A DNA stretch of 64,000 bases, taken from contig JAUJOA010000004.1 of assembly GCA_030447875.1 (NCBI GenBank), forward strand, positions 1 through 64,000, given 5' to 3'. The DNA comes from Thermoleophilaceae bacterium. Its GTDB lineage: Bacteria; Actinomycetota; Thermoleophilia; Solirubrobacterales; Thermoleophilaceae. Under the pieces are notes generated by a model. The model did no database searches. It was not told where the DNA came from and saw nothing but the letters and a program-made list of their open reading frames with translations. A program made the translations under genes and the position numbers. Below are positions 42,593 through 50,230 of this stretch, one piece after another (the first letter of the stretch is position 1; each line of letters begins with the position of its first letter).

Positions 42593-42617
42593 GACGGGCA
42601 TGTTAATGATGCCCGTC
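42593..42617. promoter_or_regulatory. Palindromic operator candidate between the hydratase and lyase genes
   Basis: GACGGGCAT, 7 nt, ATGCCCGTC: a perfect 9-bp inverted repeat in the middle of the 150-bp divergent intergenic region. Its size and position suit a dimeric repressor (TetR, GntR or LacI-like) controlling both genes. No regulator gene is adjacent. Confidence 0.6.
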
Positions 42618-42679
42618 GTTAGATTGCCGCCGGCGGCGAAGCCCGCGGCACGTCCGTCGACAACGATCAGGAGATCCCC

Positions 42680-43729
42680 TTGCGCAACCCTCGCGAGTTC
42701 GCACATCCGCTCGCCGTCGGGGCACCCGACCCGCTCCTCGAGATCCCGGTCAAGCCATCGCGCATGATCCACTTCTTCGACCCGAGCAATCCGAAGATGG
42801 CGGCGAAGCTGCCCGACGTCGCCGGGGCGACCGACATCCTGCTCGGAAATCTCGAGGACGCCGTGCCGGTCGATCGCAAGGTGGCCGCCCGCGAGGGACT
42901 GGTGAAAATAGGGCGTGAGGTCGATCTCGGTGAGACGGCTCTATGGACCCGCGTGAACAGCCTTGACAGCCCTTGGGCGCTCGACGACTTGCTCCGCCTC
43001 GTAGCGGAGATCGGTGGCCGGCTAGAGGTCATCATGGTGCCGAAGGTCGAGGGCCCTTGGGACATCCACTACGTGGATCGCCTTCTCGCTCAGCTGGAGG
43101 CGAAGCACGGGCTGTCGAGGCCGATCCTCGTCCACGCGATCCTCGAGACGGCGCTCGGCGTGACGAACCTCGAGGAGATCGCTGCCGCCAGTCCACGCAT
43201 GCAGGGTATGAGCTTCGGCCCCGCGGACCTCGCCGCCTCCCGCCGGATGAAGACGACGCGCGTCGGGGGTGGCCACCCGGGCTACAGCGTCGTGGCCGAC
43301 CCCGACGACACCGACCCCGACGCGCCGCGACCGACCGCGCAGCAGGACCTCTGGCACTACTCGATCGGCCGCATGGTCGACGCGTGCGCCGCCACCGACA
43401 TCCTGCCTTTCTACGGGCCCTTCGGGGACATCGGCGACGCCCTGGGCTGCGAGGCGCAGTTCCGCGCCGCTTTTCTGATGGGATGCGTGGGCGCTTGGTC
43501 GCTTCATCCCCGGCAGATCGAGATCGCGAAGCGGGTGTTCAGCCCCGATCCCGAGGAGGTGGCGTTCGCGAAGAAGGTCATCGATGCGATCCCCGACGGG
43601 CGCGGTGTCCACATGATCGACGGCAAGATGCAGGACGACGCGACCTGGAAGCAGTGCAAGGTCATGGTCAGCCTCGCGGAGATGCTGGCCAGGAAGGACG
43701 CAGATCTCGCTGAGGCCTACGGGCTCTAG
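42680..43729 (+). CDS. mcl: L-malyl-CoA/beta-methylmalyl-CoA lyase (CitE family)
   Basis: 349 residues from TTG 42680, with AGGAG at 42669-42673. CitE-like TIM barrel: [20 protein letters not shown], the metal-binding acidic region [52 protein letters not shown] and [14 protein letters not shown]. Cleaves beta-methylmalyl-CoA to glyoxylate plus propionyl-CoA and condenses glyoxylate with acetyl-CoA to malyl-CoA. Context (MaoC hydratase, ccr, ecm) supports this over citrate lyase, whose alpha and gamma subunits are absent. Confidence 0.88.
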   Translation: MRNPREFAHPLAVGAPDPLLEIPVKPSRMIHFFDPSNPKMAAKLPDVAGATDILLGNLEDAVPVDRKVAAREGLVKIGREVDLGETALWTRVNSLDSPWALDDLLRLVAEIGGRLEVIMVPKVEGPWDIHYVDRLLAQLEAKHGLSRPILVHAILETALGVTNLEEIAAASPRMQGMSFGPADLAASRRMKTTRVGGGHPGYSVVADPDDTDPDAPRPTAQQDLWHYSIGRMVDACAATDILPFYGPFGDIGDALGCEAQFRAAFLMGCVGAWSLHPRQIEIAKRVFSPDPEEVAFAKKVIDAIPDGRGVHMIDGKMQDDATWKQCKVMVSLAEMLARKDADLAEAYGL

Positions 43730-43758
43730 CTTTCAACTCCGGTAGCTTTCCCGCGCCA

Positions 43759-45030
43759 ATGCGCTTCTTTGAGTTCGAGTCGCGCCGGATCCTCGCCCGC
43801 GAGGGCATTCCGCTGTCGGAGCACGGCTTCGCCACCACGCCGGAGGAAGCGAGGCGGATCGCGGGCGAGATTGCGGGCCCGGTGGTCATAAAGTCGCAGG
43901 TGCTCACCGGCGGTCGGATGAAGGCCGGTGGAGTGAGATTCGCGGACACTCCGCAGGAAGCCGGGGCTCACGCACGGGACATCCTCGCGCTCGAGATCAA
44001 CGGGCACATGCCCCGCGGAGTCCTGGTCGACGCGCGCGCCGCGATCAAGCAGGAGTACTACGCGGGCGTGATCTATGACGGCGTGCGCAAGCTCCCGACG
44101 TTCGTCTTCTCCGACATGGGCGGTATCGACATCGAGGAGGTCGCGGCGGCCCACCCCGACCACATCGGGCGCGGGCACTTCTCGACGATCCTGCCGCACA
44201 TGGACTTCCGCGCCAAGGACGTGGTGGCCGCTGTCGGGGTAACCGGCTCAGAGTTGAACCGCCTCACTCCCATTCTGGCGCGCCTCGGGCAGCTGTTCGT
44301 CAAGTACGACATGACGCTAGCCGAGATCAACCCCCTCGCCCAACTGGAGGACGGGACATTCGTGGCGGTGGACGCTCACATGGACATGGAGAACGAGGGT
44401 CGTCCACGGCAGCACGAGTTGCTCGCGGAGCTAGGCGTGGGAGGCGAGGAGACGCGCGAGGCGCGCGAGCCCACGGAGTTCGAGATCAAGGGCGAGGAGA
44501 TCGACGCGGCCGACCACCGCGGCGTCGCTGGCAACGTAACGGAGTTCGAGGGCAACCTCGGCCTCGTCATCGGCGCAGGCGGCGGATCACTCACCCTGTT
44601 CGACGCAGTCCAAGCGCTCGGCGGAAAGCCCGCCAACTACTGCGAGATCGGGGGCAACCCGAGCGTCTCGAAGGCCTGCAACCTGACGAAGCTGGTGCTC
44701 TCGAAGCCCGGCGTCGACAAGATCGCGGTGATGATGAGCATCGTCTCTAACACGCGCGTCGACATCGTCGCCCGGGGCGTCATCAAGGCGTGCGTAGAGC
44801 TCGGACACGACCCCGCCGAGAAGATCGCCATCTTCCGAATACCGGGGGCCTGGGAGGACGAGGGCTTCAAGCTCCTCGAGCGCTACGGCGTCGAGTACTG
44901 CGATCGCAGCGTGTCGATGCACGAGGCGGCGCGGCGAGCAGTCGAGAAGGTCGCCTCGGCCGACGGCCGGTCAGCCGCCGACGAGCCGCGGCTCGAGGGT
45001 CGGACCTCAGGCGAGGTGGAGGAGGTCTAG
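43759..45030 (+). CDS. SucC-like ATP-grasp CoA ligase beta subunit (succinate or malate)
   Basis: 423 residues. ATP-grasp N-terminal part (FFEFESRRILAREGIPLSEH; VVIKSQVLTGGRMKAGGVRF) and a C-terminal flavodoxin-like ligase domain (LGLVIGAGGGSLTLFDAVQA; CEIGGNPSVSKACNLTKL). It is divergent from ordinary SucC: the usual GGRGKAGG is GGRMKAGG, and there is a 30-residue polar tail. Adjacent to the malyl-CoA lyase, so a malate-CoA ligase (malyl-CoA to malate with ATP gain) is as likely as succinyl-CoA synthetase. TAGCTT ends 10 nt before ATG. Followed after 2 nt by the alpha subunit. Confidence 0.82.
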   Translation: MRFFEFESRRILAREGIPLSEHGFATTPEEARRIAGEIAGPVVIKSQVLTGGRMKAGGVRFADTPQEAGAHARDILALEINGHMPRGVLVDARAAIKQEYYAGVIYDGVRKLPTFVFSDMGGIDIEEVAAAHPDHIGRGHFSTILPHMDFRAKDVVAAVGVTGSELNRLTPILARLGQLFVKYDMTLAEINPLAQLEDGTFVAVDAHMDMENEGRPRQHELLAELGVGGEETREAREPTEFEIKGEEIDAADHRGVAGNVTEFEGNLGLVIGAGGGSLTLFDAVQALGGKPANYCEIGGNPSVSKACNLTKLVLSKPGVDKIAVMMSIVSNTRVDIVARGVIKACVELGHDPAEKIAIFRIPGAWEDEGFKLLERYGVEYCDRSVSMHEAARRAVEKVASADGRSAADEPRLEGRTSGEVEEV

Positions 45031-45032
45031 GC

Positions 45033-45947
45033 GTGTCGATCCTGATCGACCAGAACACCACGTTCATCGTGCAGGGCATCACGGGGCGCGAGGCGGTCAA
45101 CCTCACCCGCGAGTGTCTGGACTACGGGTCCAGGATCATCGGCGGCGTGACCCCCGGCCGCAAGGGGCGTGAGGTGCACGGCGTGCCGGTGTACGACTCG
45201 GTCGCCCAGCTCGTCGAGAGCGTCGGCATGGTGCCAGACGGCTCTGTCGTAACCGTGCCGCCCACCTTCACGCGCGATGCCGTCTTCGAGGCGATCGAGG
45301 CAGGCGTCAAGCTCGTCGTGATCGTCACCGAACGGATCCCGCGCTACGACGTGGCGCAGATGGTCGAGCTGGCGAGTCTTCGAGGAGCGCGCATCATCGG
45401 CCCCAACTGCCTCGGGGTCATCCGTCCCGGAGTCGCGAAGATGGGCGGGATCGGAGGCCCCGCGAAGGATGCCGCCAAGGCGTATCAGCCAGGGCCCGTC
45501 GGTGTGATGTCGCGCAGCGGGGGAATGACGACCGAGATCTCCTCGACGCTCACGGCCGCCGGCCTGGGCGTCTCGACTGCGATCTCGATCGGCGGCGACG
45601 CGATCATCGGCTCAACCTACGCCGAGCTGATGCCGCTGTTCGAGGCCGACGACCAGACGGAGGCGATCGTGATCTACTCGGAGCCGGGCGGCCGCATGGA
45701 GGCTGAGCTGGCGCGCTGGGTGAGGGAGAACAAATCGCGGCTGCCGGTCGTGGCCTTCATGGCCGGGCGCTTCATGGACGAGATGCCGGGCATGAGCTTC
45801 GGCCACGCCGGTACGATCGTCGAGGGCAAGGCCGACACCGCGGCGGAGAAGATCGCGCGCCTCCATGAGGCGGGGATCGCCGTCGCCGAGGAGATCGCCG
45901 AGATCCCAGGCCTGGTCGCGGAGCGAATCGGAAAGGTGATGGCCTGA
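45033..45947 (+). CDS. SucD-like CoA ligase alpha subunit (succinate or malate)
   Basis: 304 residues from GTG 45033 with GGAGG upstream. CoA-binding Rossmann domain (ILIDQNTTFIVQGITGREAV, IGGVTPGRKGREVHGVPVYD), IIGPNCLGVIRPG and the phosphohistidine loop SFGHAGTIVEG near residue 252. Catalyses the phosphohistidine step in the heterotetrameric ligase. Forms an operon with the beta subunit and is joined to the next gene by a one-base TGATG overlap. Confidence 0.88.
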   Translation: MSILIDQNTTFIVQGITGREAVNLTRECLDYGSRIIGGVTPGRKGREVHGVPVYDSVAQLVESVGMVPDGSVVTVPPTFTRDAVFEAIEAGVKLVVIVTERIPRYDVAQMVELASLRGARIIGPNCLGVIRPGVAKMGGIGGPAKDAAKAYQPGPVGVMSRSGGMTTEISSTLTAAGLGVSTAISIGGDAIIGSTYAELMPLFEADDQTEAIVIYSEPGGRMEAELARWVRENKSRLPVVAFMAGRFMDEMPGMSFGHAGTIVEGKADTAAEKIARLHEAGIAVAEEIAEIPGLVAERIGKVMA

Positions 45948-46183
45948 TGGCGGCCATGTTCATCGACGTCGAGGTAGACGAGTCCATCCACGCTGACGCC
46001 GAGATGGCGAAGAAGCTCGAGCAGGTCTGCCCGGTCGACATCTACGCCGAGCGGGACGGGCGCGTCGCGATCCTGGACGAGAACCTCGATGAGTGCGTGC
46101 TCTGCGAGCTGTGCATCAACGCCGCGCCGACCGGGAGCGTCCGAGTCAGGAAGCTCTACGACGGGACGGCTCTCGGCGACTGA
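45947..46183 (+). CDS. Ferredoxin-like protein (FixX-type, single [4Fe-4S])
   Basis: 78 residues. Four cysteines only: one in QVCPVDIYAE and three in ECVLCELCINAAP, the pattern of FixX-like ferredoxins that carry one [4Fe-4S] cluster. Short acidic N-terminus, no signal peptide. Its start overlaps the stop of the SucD-like gene by one base, so production is coupled to the CoA ligase. That is unusual because CoA ligases do not use electrons; it may serve a neighbouring acyl-CoA dehydrogenase or another Fe-S-dependent step. Confidence 0.75.
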   Translation: MAAMFIDVEVDESIHADAEMAKKLEQVCPVDIYAERDGRVAILDENLDECVLCELCINAAPTGSVRVRKLYDGTALGD

Positions 46184-46197
46184 GGGCCGAGGCGCCG

Positions 46198-46569
46198 CTA
46201 GCCGCGGGCCTTGGGTGTGCGGGCTCGCTCCTCGTGACGACCCACCACGCTGGCGATGAGCCTAAGAATCTGGTCAGGGCCGGCCGCCTTGGCGTGCCCC
46301 GTCTCGAACGCCTCACGCCAGTGCGTGACCTTGCCGTCGGCCGCCAGCTCGTTGAAGTGTGAGCGGGCGACCGTCAGGCGGACCTTCGCGTCGGTCGCCG
46401 GCTCCTTAGTGATCTTTGGACCCGGCACCTCGACCCGGTACAGCTGGACGTCGCCCCTTCCCCGCAGCTCGAGAGCAACCACGAGCTTCAGCTGCCGAAG
46501 GGTCGGCACCTCGTCCTGAACACGCAACACCGCCTGCTCGACAAGGCTTTTCGTATCTGTGTTCGACAT
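46198..46569 (-). CDS. SCP2-like small hypothetical protein
   Basis: 123 residues, alpha/beta, with a C-terminal helical part (RSHFNELAADGKVTHWREAF; DQILRLIASVVGRHE) in the style of sterol-carrier/SCP2-like or conserved actinobacterial stress proteins. No membrane segment or metal motif. ATG 46569 has TACGAT 9 nt upstream. Convergent with the ferredoxin-like gene. Function unknown. Confidence 0.6.
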   Translation of the reverse strand: MSNTDTKSLVEQAVLRVQDEVPTLRQLKLVVALELRGRGDVQLYRVEVPGPKITKEPATDAKVRLTVARSHFNELAADGKVTHWREAFETGHAKAAGPDQILRLIASVVGRHEERARTPKARG

Positions 46570-46608
46570 GCCGCAACGATCGTAACGAGTGGCGGCGACC
46601 GCGCGGAC

Positions 46609-47277
46609 TCACACCGCTTCCGGTGCTCCGGCCCGGTTTCGCTCGCCCAGACAGGCAAGGCCGGTCCCGACCAAGTACACGGTCCATGTCACGAGCCCGA
46701 GGAACTTGCTGCCGTCCTCGAGCAGGTGGTGCCCCGCGAAGTACCGGTCGAGTGCCGCCGAAGCGACGAACAGCGCAGCCGCGATCATCGGCAAGACGAA
46801 GCTCGTGCGAACGAAGAACGAGCGGAACGCGAGCGCGATGGCCACCGCGAACGCCGCGAAGCCCCCGTAGATGAGCACTTCCGCCTGAGGAACGTAGGCG
46901 GGGAAGAAGGAGTCGTGCAGCGAGAACATGTCGTCGACCAGAAGCGCCGTGGTCAAGAGGCCGGCATAGAGGAACGGGCTGCGATCCGGCCTGACGCGCG
47001 CCCGCTCGAGGTAGCACACGAGATAGCACGTCACGGCACCCGCGGCCCAGACCAGCACCCCCAAGTTCGAGAGGAAGCCCACGTAGCTGCAGGCGACATC
47101 GTCGCAGCCCGACTCGCTGACGGCGGTCGCCGGCTCGCGCGTGAAGTAGGCGATCGGCCTGTCGGTCACGGCGCTGGCGAGGACGACAGCGCCAAGCACG
47201 CCCGCCGCAACGACGTACAGGCCCGCCATGACGGGGACGACGTGGGGAATCCGGGCGTAGGAGCGCCCGACGGTCAA
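46609..47277 (-). CDS. Polytopic membrane protein, unknown function
   Basis: 222 residues, about six membrane helices (VPVMAGLYVVAAGVLGAVVL; VLVWAAGAVTCYLVCYL; LPMIAAALFVASAALDRYF). Polar residues in the membrane portion (LLVDDMFSLHDSFFP; HHLLEDGSKFLGL) and two external cysteines (CDDVAC) hint at metal or substrate handling, but I do not recognise a family. Its ATG overlaps the stop of the upstream acyl-CoA dehydrogenase (ATGA), so it belongs to that operon. Confidence 0.65.
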   Translation of the reverse strand: MTVGRSYARIPHVVPVMAGLYVVAAGVLGAVVLASAVTDRPIAYFTREPATAVSESGCDDVACSYVGFLSNLGVLVWAAGAVTCYLVCYLERARVRPDRSPFLYAGLLTTALLVDDMFSLHDSFFPAYVPQAEVLIYGGFAAFAVAIALAFRSFFVRTSFVLPMIAAALFVASAALDRYFAGHHLLEDGSKFLGLVTWTVYLVGTGLACLGERNRAGAPEAV

Positions 47278-48485
47278 GTCTTGTGTCGCTGCAGCAGCTT
47301 CTTTCCGATCACCATCCGCTGAATCTCGGAGGTCCCTTCACCGATCAGGAGCAGCGGCGCGTCGCGATAGAGGCGCTCGATCTCATATTCCTTCGAGTAC
47401 CCGTAGCCGCCGTGGATCCGGAACGCGTCCTCGACGACCTCCTTGCCGATCTCGGAGGCGAACAACTTCGCCATCCCGGCCTCCAGATCCGACCGCTGGC
47501 CGGCGTCCTTCAGGCGCGCCGCCTTCAGCGTGAGCAGGCGCGCCGCCTCCACCTTCGTCGCCATGTCGGCGAGCTTGAACTGGATCGCCTGGTGGTCGGC
47601 GATCTGCTTGCCGAACGTCTTGCGCTCCTGCGAGTAGCGAAGCGCGAGCTCGAGCGCCCGCTGAGCGATGCCAACGCCGCGTGCGGCCACGTTGACGCGG
47701 CCGACCTCGAGCGCGTCCATCATCTGCCCGAAGCCCCTGTTCAGCCCATCCTCCTCCCCGCCGAGCACGTTCTGGGCGGGACAGCGATAGTCCTCATACA
47801 CCAGCTCGGTCGACTCGACCCCCTTGTAGCCCATCTTCTTGATCTTTGGCGGGACGCTCAGCCCCGTAAAGGCGCCCTCGTTGACCGCGGCCCCGGGCTC
47901 CTTCTCGGTGATGAAGCACGTCATGCCCTTGTACGGGGGGGTCGCGTCCGGGTCCGACTTGGCGAGCAGGAAGACGAGCCCCGACATCAGTCCGTTTGTC
48001 ACCCACATCTTCGTGCCGTTGATCACCCAGTCCTCTGAGTCCCGCTTGGCCCGCGTCGAGATCGCCTGCACGTCGGAGCCGAGACCGGGCTCGGACAGCG
48101 AGAAGGCAGCACGGACGTCGCCGTTGGCCATAAGCGGCAGGAAGCGCTCCCTCTGCTCGCCGGTTCCGAACTTCATCAGCAGATAGGAGCCGATGAAGTG
48201 GGTGTTGACGATGCCGGACACCGAGATCCACCCACGGGACAGCTCCTCGACGATCATCGCGTAGGTCGTGAGATCCAGACCCATGCCGCCGTACTCCTCG
48301 GGGATCGTGACCCCGAACAGCCCTAGCTCCTTCATCTGCGAGACGACCGCCTCAGGGAACTTGTCCTCGTGGTCGTGCTCCTCGGCGATCGGAAGCACCC
48401 GCTCATCGACGAACTGGCGCACCATCTCGGTGATAGCGCGCTGCTCATCCGTCTTCTCCGTGTACGGCTCGCTGGCTACGGCCAT
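47274..48485 (-). CDS. Acyl-CoA dehydrogenase, candidate (2S)-methylsuccinyl-CoA dehydrogenase
   Basis: 403 residues, normal ACAD length. FAD/substrate blocks: AFSLSEPGLGSDVQAISTRA, WVINGTKMWVTNG, FGKQIADHQAIQFKLADMAT, and the end block LLLIGEGTSEIQRMVIGKKL that carries the position of the catalytic Glu in many family members. It sits in the same region as the lyase, hydratase and CoA ligase, making it the best candidate in the window for the pathway step from methylsuccinyl-CoA to mesaconyl-CoA, but ordinary short- or branched-chain ACAD activity cannot be excluded; the well-studied Rhodobacter enzyme is longer. AGGAG precedes ATG by 6 nt. A 14-bp palindrome overlaps its promoter. Confidence 0.85.
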   Translation of the reverse strand: MAVASEPYTEKTDEQRAITEMVRQFVDERVLPIAEEHDHEDKFPEAVVSQMKELGLFGVTIPEEYGGMGLDLTTYAMIVEELSRGWISVSGIVNTHFIGSYLLMKFGTGEQRERFLPLMANGDVRAAFSLSEPGLGSDVQAISTRAKRDSEDWVINGTKMWVTNGLMSGLVFLLAKSDPDATPPYKGMTCFITEKEPGAAVNEGAFTGLSVPPKIKKMGYKGVESTELVYEDYRCPAQNVLGGEEDGLNRGFGQMMDALEVGRVNVAARGVGIAQRALELALRYSQERKTFGKQIADHQAIQFKLADMATKVEAARLLTLKAARLKDAGQRSDLEAGMAKLFASEIGKEVVEDAFRIHGGYGYSKEYEIERLYRDAPLLLIGEGTSEIQRMVIGKKLLQRHKT

Positions 48486-48504
48486 TCGGGCTCCTACGGT
48501 CGGT

Positions 48505-48523
48505 TGACTCGCGAGTCAGTCTA
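48505..48523 (-). promoter_or_regulatory. -10 box and perfect 14-bp palindrome upstream of the acyl-CoA dehydrogenase
   Basis: On the minus strand TAGACT (48523-48518) is directly followed by the palindrome TGACTCGCGAGTCA (48518-48505), 20 nt before ATG. A repressor bound here would cover the transcription start. The sequence resembles operators of TetR-type fatty-acid regulators. Confidence 0.6.
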
Positions 48524-48616
48524 CCGTCGGTCGGACGGCTATCGCGCCCCGATATCTCGCCATGGACCCCTTATCCGCGACGAGCGCGCCCGCGCTCGAG
48601 GGCCATCCAAGGGCGG

Positions 48617-48622
48617 TAGGTT
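48617..48622 (+). promoter_or_regulatory. Likely -10 box upstream of the acyl-CoA ligase
   Basis: TAGGTT, 7 nt before GTG 48630. If the small frame starting there is not translated, this promoter would leave an unusually long leader (about 140 nt) ahead of the acyl-CoA ligase. Confidence 0.4.
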
Positions 48623-48629
48623 GAAGCCC

Positions 48630-48770
48630 GTGCACTCGGGCGTCCACCAGAAGCCGGTCGGGAGAGCGGCTCCCATCGACGGCCACGCTCCAAGCGCACA
48701 CAGCAGCGCTGACGCGGTTGCGACTGACCTCGACCGTCCGTCGAGTCGCCCTCTCGAGGTGCGTCGATGA
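48630..48770 (+). CDS. Possible 46-aa leader peptide upstream of the acyl-CoA ligase
   Basis: GTG 48630 has a TAGGTT box 7 nt upstream and the frame ends in an ATGA that overlaps the start of the ligase. The product is polar, rich in Ala, Ser, Asp and His, without a membrane helix. Placement is that of a translationally coupled leader, but third-position GC is only moderate (about three quarters), so it may be a chance frame. Confidence 0.3.
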   Translation: MHSGVHQKPVGRAAPIDGHAPSAHSSADAVATDLDRPSSRPLEVRR

Positions 48771-50230
48771 ACTTCGCTCGAGACGTGGTCGATGCGGCGC
48801 CGCGGCGCCGTACCGCACTCATCGCGATAGGCAACGACGGCCGACGCCGCGCCATCGACTTCGGGGAGGTGTCGGACCGGTCGGCGCGCCTGGCGGGCAC
48901 GCTCGCCGCCGCCGGCGTCGGAGTCGGCGATGTGGTGATGACGCTGATCGGCAACCGGCCGGAGTGGGTGTTCGCGATGGTGGCCTGTTTTCGCCTGGGC
49001 GCGGTCGCGCTTCCCTGCACGGAGCAGTTGCGACCAGGAGACCTCCGCGCCCGTATCGACCTGGTCGAGCCACGACTGGTGGTTGCCGACGAGCGAAATC
49101 GGGACACTGCCGAGCGCGCCGGCCTGGGCGGCGCGACCATGACAGTCCCCGATGAGCGGCTCTTCGAGTCGCCGCCGGCTCCGGCCGCCGAGCTCGGCGG
49201 CGACGATCCGGCTCTGGTCGTGTTCACGTCGGGCACATCCGGGGAGCCGAAGCCGATCAGGCACGGGCAGCGCTACCTCATAGGGCAACGCGTGCAGGCG
49301 GAGCACTGGTTTGGAGCGCGGGAGGGCGACCTCTGCTGGTGCACGGCGGCCCCCGGTTGGTCGAAGTCGGCGCGCAACACGTTCGTCACGCCCTGGCTCC
49401 AGGGCGCGACGGCGCTGCTCGCCGACGTGCGTTTCGACCCGGGCGAGCGCCTGGCGATGATCGATAACGAGCAGGTTGGAGTCCTCTGCATGTCGCCGAC
49501 GGAGTACCGTGCGATAGCGAAGGCGATGCCGCTCGGCCGGCTCCCCTCGCTGCGCCACGCTGTGGCGGCCGGCGAACCACTGAACGCTCAGAGCGTGAGC
49601 CTTTGGCGCGAAGCCACCGGTGTCGAGATCCATGACGGCTACGGGCAGACGGAGACCGGCGCCCTGACCGGCATGCCGATCGGGCCGAGGGTACGACCGG
49701 GGTCGATGGGCAAGCCTCTTCCGGGGTTCTCCGTCTGGGTCGACGGCGGTGAGTTGTGCGTCGATCCGACGACCTTGCCCACCTTCTTCCTCGACGGGCC
49801 AAAAGCCACCTGGCGCACGGGCGATCGTGTGCGCCAGGACGACGATGGCTACCTCTGGTTCGTGGGGCGGGCGGACGACATGATCGTCTCTTCGGGCTAT
49901 CGCATCGGTCCGTTCGAGGTCGAGTCGGCTCTCGTCTCGCATCCGGCCGTCGCCGAGGCGGCCGCCGTCCCGGCGCCCGACGATGTTCGCGGGTCAGTCG
50001 TTCGCGCGGTCGTGGTGCTGCGCGAGGGGAGCACGCCAAGCGACGCGCTCGTGCGCGAGCTGCAGGCACACGTGCGATCTCGAACGGCGCCTTACAAGTA
50101 CCCGCGAATTGTCGATTTCGCGCCTGACCTCCCAAAGACCTCGAGCGGAAAGGTCAGGCGGGCGGCGCTCCGGCAACCACCCTACGGCTCGCACGGGATT
50201 ACGCCCGAGTCGAGCGTCCGCCCGTCCTGA
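48767..50230 (+). CDS. AMP-forming acyl-CoA synthetase
   Basis: 487 residues of the ANL superfamily. P-loop VVFTSGTSGEPKPIRHG, aromatic A5-type motif DGYGQTETGALTG, WRTGDRVRQDDDGYLWFVGR, the hinge DDMIVSSGYRIGPFEVE and the C-terminal lysine motif PKTSSGKVRR. Activates a carboxylic acid to its CoA thioester via an acyl-AMP. Chain length resembles acetyl-/medium-chain synthetases; the substrate cannot be read from the sequence. It could supply the pathway with CoA esters. The 3' end overlaps the convergent phosphoesterase by 49 nt. Confidence 0.88.
   Translation: MNFARDVVDAAPRRRTALIAIGNDGRRRAIDFGEVSDRSARLAGTLAAAGVGVGDVVMTLIGNRPEWVFAMVACFRLGAVALPCTEQLRPGDLRARIDLVEPRLVVADERNRDTAERAGLGGATMTVPDERLFESPPAPAAELGGDDPALVVFTSGTSGEPKPIRHGQRYLIGQRVQAEHWFGAREGDLCWCTAAPGWSKSARNTFVTPWLQGATALLADVRFDPGERLAMIDNEQVGVLCMSPTEYRAIAKAMPLGRLPSLRHAVAAGEPLNAQSVSLWREATGVEIHDGYGQTETGALTGMPIGPRVRPGSMGKPLPGFSVWVDGGELCVDPTTLPTFFLDGPKATWRTGDRVRQDDDGYLWFVGRADDMIVSSGYRIGPFEVESALVSHPAVAEAAAVPAPDDVRGSVVRAVVVLREGSTPSDALVRELQAHVRSRTAPYKYPRIVDFAPDLPKTSSGKVRRAALRQPPYGSHGITPESSVRPS

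Noticed and set aside
42680-43729. Citrate lyase beta subunit
   Set aside because: No alpha, gamma or accessory citrate lyase genes are nearby, and the neighbours fit the malyl-CoA/beta-methylmalyl-CoA lyase role.
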